A DNA stretch of 64,000 nt from Stenotrophomonas sp. YIM B06876 (GCF_030711595.1 NZ_JAUJUJ010000001.1:179748-243747), one strand, 5' to 3'. Counted from the first letter of the stretch, positions 1 to 9,513 are shown. Notes: generated by a model not told the origin, from the letters alone. Numbers and translations: made by a program.

Positions 1-588
1 ACGATGACCCTGCTGACCGACGACATTGCCGAACAGAGCGAAAGCAGTGAAGTGCGTGACGACGTGGAAACACTGCGCGAGCTGCTGGTGCAATGCCGCG
101 AGCGGGTGCTGGCGCTGGCCAAACCGGCGGCCGGCAATGTGCCCGGACGCGAGCCGGTGACGTTGCCGCAGGTGCTGGAGCAATGGCGCCTGGTGCGCCC
201 CACCATTGCCCTCAAGCGCAATGACGATGCGCCGCTGCAGCTGCCCCTGGACCCGGGCATCGGCCACCTGTTGATGGTGCTGCTGAACAATGCCGCCGAT
301 GCCGGCGAGAAGGCCGGGCGGCCACAGGTCGACCTGTCACTGCGCATCGAAGGCGACCACCTGGTCGGCGAAGTGCGCGACTACGGCCACGGCTTCGACG
401 CGCGCCAGGCGGTGCTGCCCGGGACATTGTTCAACAGCGGAAAAACCGACGGCCTGGGCGTGGGCCTGGCCCTGTCCCACGCTACGATTGAGCGCCTGGA
501 AGGCGAGCTGTGGATGCGCCCGGCCAACGGCGCCGGCACCCGCGTCGGCTTCCGCCTGCCCCTGTTCCCTCGAGAGACTGCCGCATGA
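1..588 (+). CDS. regB: RegB/PrrB-type sensor histidine kinase, C-terminal part
   Basis: The gene is cut by the left edge of the window; about the last 195 residues are visible. They form the ATP-binding half of a sensor kinase: an N box (LLNNAADA), a G1-like box (DYGHGFD), a G2 box (GLGVGLALS) and a closing strand (GTRVGFRLPL). The first visible residues (TMTLLTDDIAEQ) resemble the helix right after the phosphorylated His of RegB-class kinases, so the H box probably lies just outside. The stop overlaps the ATG of the response regulator (ATGA, 585-588), which indicates translational coupling. The assignment to the RegB/PrrB/ActS redox-sensor class rests mainly on the partner regulator. The membrane domain and the redox-active Cys of that family cannot be checked here. 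Confidence 0.85.
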   Translation, partial: TMTLLTDDIAEQSESSEVRDDVETLRELLVQCRERVLALAKPAAGNVPGREPVTLPQVLEQWRLVRPTIALKRNDDAPLQLPLDPGIGHLLMVLLNNAADAGEKAGRPQVDLSLRIEGDHLVGEVRDYGHGFDARQAVLPGTLFNSGKTDGLGVGLALSHATIERLEGELWMRPANGAGTRVGFRLPLFPRETAA

Positions 589-1157
589 CCTCCTTCGTCC
601 CCGCTGCCAACCCGGCAACGCATGGCCTGCTGGTCGACGACGACCAGCTCTACCTGCGTACCCTGCAGCGCAGCCTCGCCCGCCAGGGCCTGGAAACCGT
701 TACCGCCAGCGACACCCCCTCGGCGTTGCTGCTGGCCCGGCAACAACCGCCCGCGTTCGCGTTGATCGACCTCAAACTGGGCGCCGAATCCGGCCTGACC
801 CTGATCCAGCCGCTGCGCGCGCTGCGCGAGGATATGCGCATCCTGCTGGTGACCGGCTATGCCAGCATCGCCACCGCGGTGGAGGCGATCAAGCTGGGCG
901 CCGACGACTACCTGCCCAAGCCGGCCACGGTACAGATGATCCTGCGCGCGCTGGGCGAGGATGACGACGGCCCGGCTGATGACGGCGAACTCGAACCGCC
1001 CGATGCGATGACCCCGATCAGCCGCCTGCAGTGGGAGCACATCCAGCAGGCGATGCACGAAACCGGCGGCAATGTGTCGGCGGCCGCGCGCCTGCTCGGC
1101 ATGCACCGGCGCTCACTGCAGCGCAAACTGGCCAAGCGCCCCAGCCCCGGCGCGTGA
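585..1157 (+). CDS. regA: RegA/PrrA/ActR-family response regulator
   Basis: A 190-residue regulator whose ATG overlaps the kinase stop by four bases. The N-terminal receiver domain has the acidic pair (VDDDQ), the phosphoacceptor Asp in ALIDLKLG, and the conserved Thr and Lys in LLVTGYA and YLPKP. A short linker leads to a Fis-type helix-turn-helix at the C-terminus (GGNVSAAARLLGMHRRSLQR), the signature of RegA/PrrA/ActR regulators. In other proteobacteria this class adjusts respiration, electron-transfer and carbon metabolism genes to the redox state. Earlier in-frame starts lie inside the kinase gene and are not needed. Family assignment is secure; the regulon in this organism is not known from the sequence. 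Confidence 0.92.
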   Translation: MTSFVPAANPATHGLLVDDDQLYLRTLQRSLARQGLETVTASDTPSALLLARQQPPAFALIDLKLGAESGLTLIQPLRALREDMRILLVTGYASIATAVEAIKLGADDYLPKPATVQMILRALGEDDDGPADDGELEPPDAMTPISRLQWEHIQQAMHETGGNVSAAARLLGMHRRSLQRKLAKRPSPGA

Positions 1158-1415
1158 TCGCCTCCACGCATTCGCGTATCAGCCCCTGATTTGCCGGGCG
1201 ATCCCTGCGGGCGCCCACCATCACCGGGATTCCGCGCCGCCTGGCGGCGCCGCTGCCCGCCTGGTCTACAAGGGGAGCTGTTCCGCCCAAGGGCTCCGAG
1301 GGGCCGCACAGTGGGTCATTCGGACTTCGCTCAGCTGCTTCGCGCTCCGCCGGCATCCGCCGCGATGGGGTGGATGCGCGCTACAGAGAGGACTGGCGGA
1401 GGTGCCAGGCGCCGA
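1158..1415. other. Intergenic gap between regA and pgi
   Basis: The gap lies between convergent genes. I see no open frame of convincing character, no tRNA and no clear terminator hairpin with a T tract. Confidence 0.5.
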
Positions 1416-2951
1416 TCACCGCACTTCAGGCGCGCGTTGGCGCGTGAGCTGTGCCAGCAACTCGCGCGTCACCGGGTCCGTGACCGCGGCGGCCTGTCCC
1501 TGCAGCGCCGGCAGCAACTGGCTGGCCAGGTGCTTGCCCAGCTCCACGCCGAACTGGTCGAAGGCGTTGATGTTCCAGATCAGCGACTGCACGTACACGG
1601 CGTGTTCGTACATCGCGATCAGCGCGCCCAGCGCGTGCGGAGTCAGTGCATCGAGCAGGATCAGCGTGCTCGGGCGGCCGCCCGGGTAATCGCGATGCGG
1701 ATCGTCACTGCCCTGGCCGTTGGCCAGCGCCTCGGTCTGCGCCAGCAGGTTGGCCATCAGCGCCTGGTGGTTGAGCACGTAGGGATCATCGTTGTGGACG
1801 CAACCGATGAAATCGGCCGGAACCACGCTGGTGCCCTGGTGCAGCGCCTGGAAGAAACTGTGCTGCACATCGGTGCCCGCCCCGCCCCACCATACCGGCA
1901 CGGTGTCGCAGGCCACCGGGCTGCCATCGAGCTGCACGCGTTTGCCCAGACTCTCCATCAGCAGCTGCTGCAGATAGGCCGGCAGCAACGCCAGACGCTG
2001 GTCATAGGTCATCACCGCCTGCGTGGCGTACCCGAGCAGGTTGCGATTCCAGATATCGGTTAGTGCATGCAGCACCGGCAGGTTCTGCGCGAGCGGTGCG
2101 TTCAGCGCATGCTCGTCCATCTGCGCGGCACCGGCCAGCAACTGCTCGAAGCACTCGAAACCGATGGCCAGCGCAATCGGGAACCCCACCGCGGACCACA
2201 ACGAGTAGCGACCGCCGACCCAGTCCCACATCGGCAACACGTGCTCCGGTGCGATCGCGAACGCCTTGGCCGCACGCCCCGGGTTGGCGCTGACCGCGTA
2301 CAGACGTTCGCTGCCACCCAGCCAGTCATGCAGGATCTGCCCGTTGAGCAGGGTTTCCTGGGTGCCAAAGGTTTTTGAAATCACGATGCCGGCGGTAGTG
2401 GCCGGATCCAGCGTGGCGAGCGTGCGTTGCATCGCCGCGCCATCGACGTTGGAGACGAAGTGCACCCGGAACCGCGCGCCGGTCACCGGACGCAGCGCAT
2501 CGGCCACCAGTCGCGGGCCGAGATCGGAGCCGCCGATGCCGACGCTGACGATATCGGTGACGCGGGTGCTTTCCAGCGCGCGGACCAGTTCGCCCATCTG
2601 CTGGCGCACCCGCGCCGCCTCGGCATAGGCCGCGCGCGCGGCCGGCGCGTCACAGCTGTCGCCCCGCAAGGCGGTGTGCAGCGCGGCACGGTCTTCGGTC
2701 ACATTGACCTTCTCGCCACGGAACAGTCGCTGGAAACCGCCGGCGACATCGCGCTCGGCGGCCAGCTGCAACAGCGCATCCAATGCCGCGCGATCGTACT
2801 TCTGCCGCGCAAAGTTGCAGTACAACGGGCCGACGCGCACCGCCAGCGCCACCGCACGGTCCGGCTCGGAAGCCAACAGCGAGGAGATGCCCGTACCGCG
2901 CAAACGTTGGGCATGCGAGTGCAGCGCGTCGAATCCGGTGTTTTTGATCAT
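1416..2951 (-). CDS. pgi: Glucose-6-phosphate isomerase
   Basis: A 511-residue cytoplasmic phosphoglucose isomerase interconverting glucose 6-phosphate and fructose 6-phosphate. Landmarks are the phosphate-binding loop [11 protein letters not shown] near residue 140, a KTFGTQET segment near residue 195, the family signature [11 protein letters not shown] near residue 245, MESLGKR and DVQHSFFQ around residues 330-360. Length fits the bacterial family. It is the last gene of the pcnB-folK-panBCD run; its ATG overlaps the panD stop by four bases, so it is probably read on the same message and coupled to panD translation. Linking pgi to the pantothenate genes is unlike E. coli, where pgi stands alone. 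Confidence 0.97.
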   Translation of the reverse strand: MIKNTGFDALHSHAQRLRGTGISSLLASEPDRAVALAVRVGPLYCNFARQKYDRAALDALLQLAAERDVAGGFQRLFRGEKVNVTEDRAALHTALRGDSCDAPAARAAYAEAARVRQQMGELVRALESTRVTDIVSVGIGGSDLGPRLVADALRPVTGARFRVHFVSNVDGAAMQRTLATLDPATTAGIVISKTFGTQETLLNGQILHDWLGGSERLYAVSANPGRAAKAFAIAPEHVLPMWDWVGGRYSLWSAVGFPIALAIGFECFEQLLAGAAQMDEHALNAPLAQNLPVLHALTDIWNRNLLGYATQAVMTYDQRLALLPAYLQQLLMESLGKRVQLDGSPVACDTVPVWWGGAGTDVQHSFFQALHQGTSVVPADFIGCVHNDDPYVLNHQALMANLLAQTEALANGQGSDDPHRDYPGGRPSTLILLDALTPHALGALIAMYEHAVYVQSLIWNINAFDQFGVELGKHLASQLLPALQGQAAAVTDPVTRELLAQLTRQRAPEVR

Positions 2952-3328
2952 GCGGCCTGCGTGGGAATCGTATCGTTGGTGTGGGTGATGCGGTTGTTGC
3001 CATCCACATAGACCAGCTTGGGACGGAACGCATCGGCCTCAGCTTCGCTCATGCTGGCGAAAGCGGCAATGATGATGATGTCACCCACCTGCACATGGCG
3101 TGCAGCGCCGCCATTCAGCGACACAACGCCGCTGCCGGCTTCGGCGCGGATCGCATAGGTGGAGAAACGCGCCCCATTGGTGACGTCCCAGATATGCACC
3201 TGCTCGAACTCACGGATGCCGGTGGCGGCCAGCAGATCGTCGTCGATCGCGATGGAACCTTCGTAGTTCAGTTCGGAATGGGTGACGGTGGCGCGGTGGA
3301 TTTTGGTTTTAAGCAAGGAAAGCTGCAT
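2948..3328 (-). CDS. panD: Aspartate 1-decarboxylase
   Basis: A 126-residue pyruvoyl enzyme that decarboxylates aspartate to beta-alanine for pantothenate synthesis. The self-processing site is visible as Y22-E23-G24-S25; cleavage between Gly24 and Ser25 yields the pyruvoyl group. I chose the ATG at 3328, giving the family N-terminus [17 protein letters not shown], because longer readings add an unrelated extension; no strong ribosome site is visible before it. It lies 178 bases downstream of panC, across a large inverted repeat, and overlaps pgi by four bases, so panD-pgi may be expressed partly apart from panBC. Confidence 0.95.
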   Translation of the reverse strand: MQLSLLKTKIHRATVTHSELNYEGSIAIDDDLLAATGIREFEQVHIWDVTNGARFSTYAIRAEAGSGVVSLNGGAARHVQVGDIIIIAAFASMSEAEADAFRPKLVYVDGNNRITHTNDTIPTQAA

Positions 3329-3433
3329 GGGAATCGCGGAACTGCCGGCAGGGGAAGGCGCGCAGTCTAGCACCGCTGTCGCCCCTGCCAGAACTGCCAC
3401 CGGTGGTGCATCTGGCCTGCACTTCCCGGCATG

Positions 3434-3460
3434 CAAATGGCGCCACCACGGCGCCATTTG
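3434..3460. repeat. 11-bp perfect inverted repeat between panC and panD
   Basis: CAAATGGCGCC is followed by five bases (ACCAC) and its exact reverse complement. In RNA this would be an 11-bp stem with a 5-base loop. It sits in the only sizeable gap of the pan operon. There is no U-run behind it on the minus strand, so it is not a classical terminator; an attenuator, an RNA-stability element or a protein site are possible. Confidence 0.7.
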
Positions 3461-3506
3461 CGGTCCCACCCGAGGGCCATGCTGGACAGCGACTGTCCTG
3501 CGGCCA

Positions 3507-4349
3507 TCAGAACTCGATGTTGTCGATCAACCGGGTGGTACCCAGCCGGGCGGCGATCAGGGCCACACGTTCACCGGTGCTGTGCTCATCGGGCTCACTC
3601 AGATCCGGCCGCCGCACCACCGCATAGTCCACCTCGAAACCTTCGGCCTGGAGCCGGGCAACCGCATTGGCCTCGATTTGCGGCCGTGGCGCACCGGACC
3701 GGCTGGCATCCCGCATCGCCACCAGCACGCGCCGGATCGCGGTGGATTTCGGACGCGTGTCGGCCGTCAGATACTGGTTGCGCGAACTCATCGCCAACCC
3801 GTCGTCCTCGCGCACGATATCGCCGCCGATGATCTGGATCGGGAACGCCAGGTCGGCCACCATCTGCCGGATCACCGCCAGCTGCTGGTAGTCCTTGCGC
3901 CCGAACGCGGCCACATCCGGCTGCACCTGGTTGAACAGCCGCGACACCACCGTGCATACGCCATCGAAGTGGCCCGGCCGATGCGCGCCTTCGAGCAGGC
4001 TGCTGATGCCCGGCACATGCACATTGGCAGCCAGCTCCACGCCAAACGGGTACATCGATTCGACCGTGGGCAGCCACAGCACATCACATCCAGCCTGCTC
4101 CAGCCCGGTGGTATCGGCCTCGGGCGTACGCGGATAGCGGGTGAAGTCCTCGTTCGGGCCGAACTGGGTCGGATTGACAAACACGCTGGAAACCACGCGA
4201 TCGGCATGCTGCCGCGCCAGCTTGACCAGCGAATAGTGGCCGGCATGCAGGTTGCCCATGGTCGGGACCAGTGCCACGCGCAGGCCGGCGCGCTTCCAGC
4301 CGGTGACGATGTCGCGCAGCCGGGAAAGTTCGGTAACGGTTTCAATCAT
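3507..4349 (-). CDS. panC: Pantothenate synthetase (pantoate-beta-alanine ligase)
   Basis: A 280-residue ATP-dependent ligase joining pantoate and beta-alanine. The nucleotide-binding HIGH-like motif appears as [14 protein letters not shown] at about residues 29-42, followed by [15 protein letters not shown] and the KMSKS-like segment MSSRNQYL near residue 186. Length is typical. Its ATG overlaps the panB stop (ATGA at 4346-4349), so panB and panC are translationally coupled. With PanD supplying beta-alanine and PanB leading to pantoate, the pathway is complete here apart from the ketopantoate reductase step (panE or ilvC), which is not in the window. Confidence 0.97.
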   Translation of the reverse strand: MIETVTELSRLRDIVTGWKRAGLRVALVPTMGNLHAGHYSLVKLARQHADRVVSSVFVNPTQFGPNEDFTRYPRTPEADTTGLEQAGCDVLWLPTVESMYPFGVELAANVHVPGISSLLEGAHRPGHFDGVCTVVSRLFNQVQPDVAAFGRKDYQQLAVIRQMVADLAFPIQIIGGDIVREDDGLAMSSRNQYLTADTRPKSTAIRRVLVAMRDASRSGAPRPQIEANAVARLQAEGFEVDYAVVRRPDLSEPDEHSTGERVALIAARLGTTRLIDNIEF

Positions 4350-5161
4350 GAGGCGTAGGCATGTTCTGCGTCGGGAAAGGTTCCGGCGCGCACGGCGTCG
4401 GCGAAGGCCCGGGTGGCACCGGCAACCGAGCCGCCTTCGGCAAGGAAATCCTTGACGAACTTGGGACGGCGATGGCCGCTGTCCAGACCCAGCATGTCAT
4501 GCATCACCAATACCTGGCCATCGCACTGCGCACCGGCACCGATGCCGATGGTCGGCACCGGCACTTCGGCCGTGACCAGTGCGGCGAGCGGGGTCGGCAG
4601 GCATTCCAGCACGATCATGCTGGCACCGGCCTGGACCACGGCGGCGGCATCATCGCGCAGCTGCCGGGCGGCATCGCCGCGGCCCTGCACCCGGTAACCG
4701 CCCAGGCGCAGCACCGATTGCGGCGTCAGCCCCAGATGCGAACACACCGGGATTTCGCGCTCCACCAGGTACCGGATGATGTCCAGCTTGAAGCCTGCGC
4801 CCTCGATCTTGACCATCTCCGCGCCGGCCTGCAGAAAGCGCAGCGATGCCTCAAATGCTCTTTCCGGGGTGGCGTCGGCACCAAACGGCAGGTCGGCGAC
4901 CAGCAGTGCGCGCTGCAGCACCTTGGCCACGGCCGCGGTGTGATAGGCGATGTCGTCCACCGTGACCGGCAAGGTCGAATCGTGACCCTGCACCACCATG
5001 CCCAGCGAATCGCCAACCAGGATCAGGTCGACACCATTGGCATCGAAGGTGCGGGCGAAACCGGCATCGTAGGCGGTCAACATCACCAGCTTCTGGCCAT
5101 TGCGCTTGGCCTCGGCCAGCGCGGGAACGGTCCAGGGCTTGCTGTCTGCGTGGGAGCTCAT
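4346..5161 (-). CDS. panB: 3-methyl-2-oxobutanoate hydroxymethyltransferase
   Basis: A 271-residue Mg-dependent enzyme that transfers a hydroxymethyl group from methylene-tetrahydrofolate to ketoisovalerate, giving ketopantoate. The typical N-terminal stretch [18 protein letters not shown] and metal-site residues in VGDSLGMV are present, as is KIEGAGF near the middle and IGIGAG in the second half. It sits 31 bases behind folK, whose pathway supplies its folate cosubstrate, and overlaps panC. Confidence 0.97.
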   Translation of the reverse strand: MSSHADSKPWTVPALAEAKRNGQKLVMLTAYDAGFARTFDANGVDLILVGDSLGMVVQGHDSTLPVTVDDIAYHTAAVAKVLQRALLVADLPFGADATPERAFEASLRFLQAGAEMVKIEGAGFKLDIIRYLVEREIPVCSHLGLTPQSVLRLGGYRVQGRGDAARQLRDDAAAVVQAGASMIVLECLPTPLAALVTAEVPVPTIGIGAGAQCDGQVLVMHDMLGLDSGHRRPKFVKDFLAEGGSVAGATRAFADAVRAGTFPDAEHAYAS

Positions 5162-5192
5162 GAATTGATAACGGATGGCGATGAGCCGTGCA

Positions 5193-5681
5193 TTATCCCC
5201 CTATCGGGGCGATACCGCAGGTTTTCAGATCATCCAGGGCACTGCGCACCGTGCCACGGCCCGGGATGACCGCGTCAGGAGCGATATCGGCCAAGGGCAA
5301 CAGCGCGAAAGCACGCTCATGCAGATAGGGATGTGGCACCTGCAAGTGCGGCAGAGCAATGACCTGCTCGCCGTACAACAGCAGATCCAGATCCAGCGTA
5401 CGCGGCCCCCAGCGCTCACCCGGCAGGCGGATGCGACCAAACGCGCGCTCCGTCTGCAACAACGCCTGCAGCAGCTCCGGTGCGGAAAGACCGGTATCAA
5501 CCACCGCCGCGGCATTGATGAAAGGCGGCTGCGCCTCATTGCCCCATGCCGGCGTGCGGAACAGCCGCGAACAGGCGACCACACGGGTGGCAGGCAGCCG
5601 GTCCAGCGCGACCATCGCCGCGCGCACCGCGGCTTCGGCGTCACCGAGGTTGGCGCCCAGACCGATACTCGCCCTCACCAT
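5193..5681 (-). CDS. folK: HPPK: 2-amino-4-hydroxy-6-hydroxymethyldihydropteridine pyrophosphokinase
   Basis: A 162-residue folate-pathway kinase. The N-terminus IGLGANLGD and the family signature [17 protein letters not shown], which carries the metal-binding aspartates, are both present. I chose the ATG at 5681, four bases after the pcnB stop and preceded by an AAGGG ribosome site; the longer in-frame reading would run back into pcnB. The pcnB-folK-panB order is the same as in E. coli. The product feeds dihydropteroate synthase, encoded separately at folP. Confidence 0.95.
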   Translation of the reverse strand: MVRASIGLGANLGDAEAAVRAAMVALDRLPATRVVACSRLFRTPAWGNEAQPPFINAAAVVDTGLSAPELLQALLQTERAFGRIRLPGERWGPRTLDLDLLLYGEQVIALPHLQVPHPYLHERAFALLPLADIAPDAVIPGRGTVRSALDDLKTCGIAPIGG

Positions 5682-5685
5682 GCCC

Positions 5686-7065
5686 TTACTCGCCCGACGC
5701 CACACCACCGCTACTGGTGCGTCGACGCCGGCGACGACGACGTGGAGCATCACCTTCACCCCCCTCATCGATGAGGGAGACATCCGCTGACGGGTCGAAC
5801 TCATGTACGGATTGTTGCTGGGTCAACTGCCAGAACGCGATGTCGTCGGCATGCTCGCTGGAAGCGGTTTGCCGCAGCACAAGGAAGTCGAACGCGGCGC
5901 GGAAGCGCGGATGGCTCAGGGTGCGGATCACCCGCTTGCGCTGGCGCGAACTGAAACGCGACTGCAACAGCCAGATTTCCTGCATTGGCAACGAAAAACG
6001 CCGCGGCAACGCGATGGTGGTGAGCTGGTGCAGGGTCACCCGGTCCGCGGCGCGGCGCTGGGCTTCTTCGGGAGCCAGTCCCTGCTTCTGCAGCAGGATC
6101 ATCGAGCGGCAGAACGCCGGCCACAACAACAGCGCGAACAGGAACGCCGGCGACACTGGCTCGTCGTTGGCGACCCGCGTATCGGTATTGCGCAGGCCTT
6201 CGATCAGCATCCGCCGCAGCGCGCCACTGCGATTGCTCTTCAGCGCCGCCGCAGTTTCCGGGAACAGCACCGCCAGCAGGCCATACCGTTCCAGCCCTTC
6301 GAAGCTGGCCACAGCATGCCCGGACAGGAACAGCTTGAGCACTTCCTCAAACAGCCGTGCCGGGGCGGAATCGGCGAGCAATCCTGCCAGCCGCGGAATC
6401 GGCGCGGCGGTGGCCGCCTCGATCTCGAAGTCGAGCTTTGCCGCCAGCCGCACTGCGCGCAGCATGCGCACCGGATCTTCCTGATAACGCTGCTCGGGAT
6501 CGCCTATCAGCTTCATCAGCCGCGCCTGCACGTCCTCGAAGCCACCGACATAATCCCGCACCGAGAAGTCTTCAATGGCGTAGTACAACGCGTTGCAGGT
6601 GAAGTCGCGACGCACGGCATCGTCTTCGATGCTGCCGTAGACGTTGTCCCGCACCAGCATGCCGTTTTCCATCTCGCGATCACCGCTGCCATCGTCACTG
6701 TTGGCGCGGAAGGTGGCGACCTCGATGATCTCGCGGCCGAACACCACATGCGCCAGGCGAAACCGGCGGCCGATCAGCCGGCAATTGCGGAAAAGATGCT
6801 TGACCTCTTCCGGCGTGGCGCTGGTGGCCACGTCGAAATCCTTGGGGCGTCCAGCTACCAGCAGGTCCCGCACCGCGCCACCCACCAGGTAGGCGCCGAA
6901 CCCGGCATCGCGCAAGCGGTACAGCACGCGCAGCGCGTTGGGGCTGATGTCCTTGCGGGAGATGGTGTGCTGATCGCGCGGAATGGTCCGCAGGGAGAAC
7001 GGCGTTGTAACTGGGGAATTGATGTTGGCGCTTCCGGTTGAGGTTTTGGGATTGCCCAATGGCAT
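5686..7065 (-). CDS. pcnB: Poly(A) polymerase I
   Basis: A 459-residue class II nucleotidyltransferase that adds 3' poly(A) tails to RNA. The active-site motif GGAVRDLL and the catalytic carboxylates in KDFDVATS lie near residues 60-80, followed by RRDFTCNALYY and the tail-domain motif EDPVRMLRAVRLAAKLDF. The C-terminus is a very basic run of arginines after an acidic patch, as is usual in PcnB. I placed the start at the ATG at 7065; a longer reading to 7104 would begin upstream of the likely -10. An AT-rich TATATT just upstream on this strand could put the transcript start at or very near the ATG, so a leaderless message or a later start is possible. Confidence 0.93.
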   Translation of the reverse strand: MPLGNPKTSTGSANINSPVTTPFSLRTIPRDQHTISRKDISPNALRVLYRLRDAGFGAYLVGGAVRDLLVAGRPKDFDVATSATPEEVKHLFRNCRLIGRRFRLAHVVFGREIIEVATFRANSDDGSGDREMENGMLVRDNVYGSIEDDAVRRDFTCNALYYAIEDFSVRDYVGGFEDVQARLMKLIGDPEQRYQEDPVRMLRAVRLAAKLDFEIEAATAAPIPRLAGLLADSAPARLFEEVLKLFLSGHAVASFEGLERYGLLAVLFPETAAALKSNRSGALRRMLIEGLRNTDTRVANDEPVSPAFLFALLLWPAFCRSMILLQKQGLAPEEAQRRAADRVTLHQLTTIALPRRFSLPMQEIWLLQSRFSSRQRKRVIRTLSHPRFRAAFDFLVLRQTASSEHADDIAFWQLTQQQSVHEFDPSADVSLIDEGGEGDAPRRRRRRRRTSSGGVASGE

Positions 7066-7080
7066 CCAGGTCAATATACT
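7052..7080 (+). promoter_or_regulatory. Promoter of tRNA-Glu
   Basis: TTGCCC (7052-7057), a 17-base spacer, and TATACT (7075-7080) lie 27 bases ahead of the mature tRNA. The -35 half lies inside the first codons of the divergent pcnB gene. Seen directly; activity is inferred. Confidence 0.65.
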
Positions 7081-7107
7081 AGCGCGCTGCGCCGGACGCG
7101 ACAAAAT

Positions 7108-7182
7108 GCTCCCTTCGTCTAGAGGTTAGGACGTGGCCCTCTCAAGGCTAAAACAGGGGTTCGAGTCCCCTAGGGAGCACCA
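7108..7182 (+). tRNA. tRNA-Glu (anticodon CTC)
   Basis: A full cloverleaf with acceptor stem GCTCCCT/AGGGAGC, T-loop GGTTCGAGTCC and an encoded CCA end. The anticodon stem is TGGCC/GGCTA with loop CTCTCAA, giving anticodon CTC (7141-7143), which reads GAG. It is divergent from pcnB. Confidence 0.95.
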
Positions 7183-7200
7183 ACTCCGTCAGCGCTACAT

Positions 7201-7226
7201 AAAAGCCCCGCCATGCGGGGCTTTTT
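7201..7226 (+). terminator. Rho-independent terminator of tRNA-Glu
   Basis: An AAAAGCCCCG stem with its complement CGGGGCTTTTT and a short loop, ending in a T run 19 bases after the tRNA. Confidence 0.9.
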
Positions 7227-7516
7227 GTTTTCCGCCCGCCCGGGTCCTGCGGGCACCCCGCATTTTCCATTGCGGGCATACCCCCGCCGGGGGAGCGGCG
7301 GTATCCACGGAAGCGGGCCGGTGATGCCTGCCTGCCCGGGCCGCGGCGCTGCAATCCACCTTGGGCCCGCACTTCACCGCTCCGGCACATGCGCCACGGA
7401 AACCTGCGGCCCGGTGCGCTGCGGCACCCCGTCCCACCTCACAGGCAAATGAGAACGATCCGAACCCAGGGCAGCATCCTGCTCTAGAATTGGCATGGTT
7501 AAAGCCGGATCCTGCC
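7227..7516. other. Intergenic stretch before fdxA
   Basis: I see no gene here. TAGAAT at 7485-7490, 27 bases ahead of the fdxA ATG, is a fair -10 hexamer, but no good -35 stands at the right distance, so a promoter with activator help is only a guess. Confidence 0.4.
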
Positions 7517-7840
7517 ATGCCCTTCGTCGTTACCGAAAACTGCATCAAGTGCAAACACACCGATTGCGTGGAAGTCTGTCCTGTGGACTGCTTCCATGAA
7601 GGCCCCAACTTTCTGGTCATCGACCCGGACGAGTGCATCGATTGCACCCTCTGCGAGCCGGAATGTCCGGTCAACGCCATCTACCCGGAAGACGATGTTC
7701 CCGCCGGCCAGGAGGGATTTGTCGCGTTGAATGCCGAACTGGCCAAGGCCTGGCCGGTACTGACCATCCGCAAGGACCCGCCCGCCGATGCGGAGGAGTG
7801 GAATGGCAAACCGGACAAACTGAAGCTGCTGGAACGCTGA
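7517..7840 (+). CDS. fdxA: 7Fe ferredoxin FdxA
   Basis: A 107-residue ferredoxin of the Azotobacter FdI / pseudomonad FdxA type. Two cysteine clusters are visible: [17 protein letters not shown] at the N-terminus, in which one spacing is widened as expected for a [3Fe-4S] cluster, and [12 protein letters not shown] for a [4Fe-4S] cluster. The C-terminal extension ending in KLKLLER matches the family. It is a soluble electron carrier. The ATG at 7517 gives the family N-terminus [12 protein letters not shown]; upstream in-frame codons have no ribosome site. It stands alone and faces bamC across a hairpin. Confidence 0.95.
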   Translation: MPFVVTENCIKCKHTDCVEVCPVDCFHEGPNFLVIDPDECIDCTLCEPECPVNAIYPEDDVPAGQEGFVALNAELAKAWPVLTIRKDPPADAEEWNGKPDKLKLLER

Positions 7841-7870
7841 GCCGCTCACCGGGACACCACACAGACAGAA

Positions 7871-7890
7871 ACGGGCGCCGCGGCGCCCGT
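7871..7890. terminator. Bidirectional hairpin between fdxA and bamC
   Basis: ACGGGCGCC and GGCGCCCGT form a perfect 9-bp inverted repeat around two bases, between convergent genes. The T tract on either side is weak, so it may be a terminator or only an mRNA end-stabilising stem. Confidence 0.6.
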
Positions 7891-7913
7891 TCTGCCATCC
7901 GACCAGAGCCGGA

Positions 7914-8429
7914 TCAGCCGCCCATGCGGGTCTTAAGCTCAGCCACCAGTTTGACCGCGGCCGGATCGGTCGCCGGCAGGCCGCGCGGATCCACCGCCGA
8001 CACATAGGCGCCGGCGTCCACTGCGACCACGCGCACCAGGAAGTTGCTGCCTTCGTAGGCGACGTCATACGAACCCAGCAGCTGCGCACGGCTGGCGATA
8101 GTCACACCCTCGATGGCGGCCAATGCATCGCCCACCTTGCCGAACGCCTCGTCACGGGTACCGCTGACGGTGAAGCCGCTGTGGCCGGCTTCAGCCTGGC
8201 CGGCAACCGGGGTGGGGCGCGCCGCTGTCGAGGCCAGTGCCGGCACCTGGGCCGCGCCAGCGGTATTGGGCAGGGTCAGGTCCGGCGGGACTTCCAGCGG
8301 GCGGGTTTCCGCCGGCAAGGCGTAATCGCCGCGCGCGCCCTTCCTGAAGCAGCCGGTGGTGGCGGCCACGGTAACGGTGGCCAACAAAGCCAGAGACAGC
8401 GCGCGAACGAGGGAAACGGAGTGACGCAT
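7914..8429 (-). CDS. bamC: BamC-like outer-membrane lipoprotein (short form)
   Basis: A 171-residue lipoprotein: signal peptide with the lipidated Cys at about residue 27 (ATTGC), a segment RPLEVPPDLTLP that is typical of the BamC/NlpB family, an Ala/Pro-rich linker and one small C-terminal domain. E. coli BamC, a part of the outer-membrane beta-barrel assembly machine, is twice as long with two globular domains, so this form keeps the BamD-binding N-terminal segment and one domain at most. It follows dapA on the same strand, as bamC does in E. coli. The family call is good; its role in barrel assembly is inferred. Confidence 0.75.
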   Translation of the reverse strand: MRHSVSLVRALSLALLATVTVAATTGCFRKGARGDYALPAETRPLEVPPDLTLPNTAGAAQVPALASTAARPTPVAGQAEAGHSGFTVSGTRDEAFGKVGDALAAIEGVTIASRAQLLGSYDVAYEGSNFLVRVVAVDAGAYVSAVDPRGLPATDPAAVKLVAELKTRMGG

Positions 8430-8459
8430 GGTGAATCTCCTGGGTCAGGCCACTGATGG

Positions 8460-9353
8460 TCAGCGGCTGGATAGCTCTTCCAACGCGCGAACGTCGGCAG
8501 CAAGGTGGTCGGCGGTGGCATGGTGCGCGGGCGACAACGGCAGCAGCGGCAAGCGCAGTCCGTGGCCGATACCGGCGCGTTGCAGCAGTGCCTTGACCGG
8601 AATGGGGTTGGATTCGATGCCACAGAATTCATGGTACGGCTGCAGACGCGCATCCCAGGCTTCGGCGGCGGCGCGCTCACCGGCACGTGCCAGATCGCAC
8701 ATCTGCCGATAGGACGCCGGCAGCGCATTGGACCCCACCGACACCAGACCATCAGCACCGGCCAGCATCGAACGCGAGGCACTGCCGTCGTCGCCACTGA
8801 GGATGGCGAAGCTGTCGCTGCGCAGCGCCAGCAACGCCTTGACGCGACCCACCTCGCCCACCGCCTCCTTGATACCGACGATATTCGGGTGCTGCGCCAG
8901 CTGCGCCACCGTTTCCGGCAGCAGATCGCAACCGGTGCGTCCGGGCACGTTGTACAGCACCACCGGCAGGCCACCGTTCTCGGCAACCGCCAGATAATGT
9001 GCAAGCAACCCGGCCTGGGTCGGACGCACATACGGTGGCGTGACCACCAGCGCATGGGTGGCGCCATTGTGTGCGGCACGCCGGGTCATCTCGATGGTTT
9101 TGGCGGTTCCCGAAAGACCGGTACCGGCCAGCACCGGCACCCGGCCGGCGACAAAGGCGACGGCACTGCGCAGCAGGGCCTCGTATTCGTCGTCGGACAG
9201 CATGGCCGCTTCACCGGTGGAACCGGCCACCACAACGCCATGCACGCCGCCCGCCAGCTGCATTTGCAGCAACCGCTGCCAGCCATCGGGGTCGAGTGCG
9301 CCGTCGGCCTGGAAAGGCGTCGCCAGCGCGGTAATGATGCCGGAAAGGGACAA
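8460..9353 (-). CDS. dapA: 4-hydroxy-tetrahydrodipicolinate synthase
   Basis: A 297-residue enzyme condensing pyruvate with aspartate semialdehyde in lysine and peptidoglycan precursor synthesis. Visible are GSTGE (substrate loop), the catalytic Tyr in [11 protein letters not shown] and the Schiff-base Lys in [10 protein letters not shown] chose the TTG at 9353, giving (M)[13 protein letters not shown], the usual family N-terminus, with a GAAGAG ribosome site ten bases before it. The ATG at 9416 would add 21 residues without a ribosome site. It is upstream of bamC and divergent from gcvR. Confidence 0.95.
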   Translation of the reverse strand: MSLSGIITALATPFQADGALDPDGWQRLLQMQLAGGVHGVVVAGSTGEAAMLSDDEYEALLRSAVAFVAGRVPVLAGTGLSGTAKTIEMTRRAAHNGATHALVVTPPYVRPTQAGLLAHYLAVAENGGLPVVLYNVPGRTGCDLLPETVAQLAQHPNIVGIKEAVGEVGRVKALLALRSDSFAILSGDDGSASRSMLAGADGLVSVGSNALPASYRQMCDLARAGERAAAEAWDARLQPYHEFCGIESNPIPVKALLQRAGIGHGLRLPLLPLSPAHHATADHLAADVRALEELSSR

Positions 9354-9513
9354 GGAACCGTTGCTCTTCGTGGGGTAAAGAGGCCCGCCAGCAGGCAGGT
9401 TCGTGAACTGAAGCATGTTACTTGCGGGTCGAAAGCACGGGCAAGTATGCTGGACACTGGCAAACGGGCCTTCGCGGGCGCCGTTCAGACTCACCCGTAC
9501 TACCGGAATCGCC

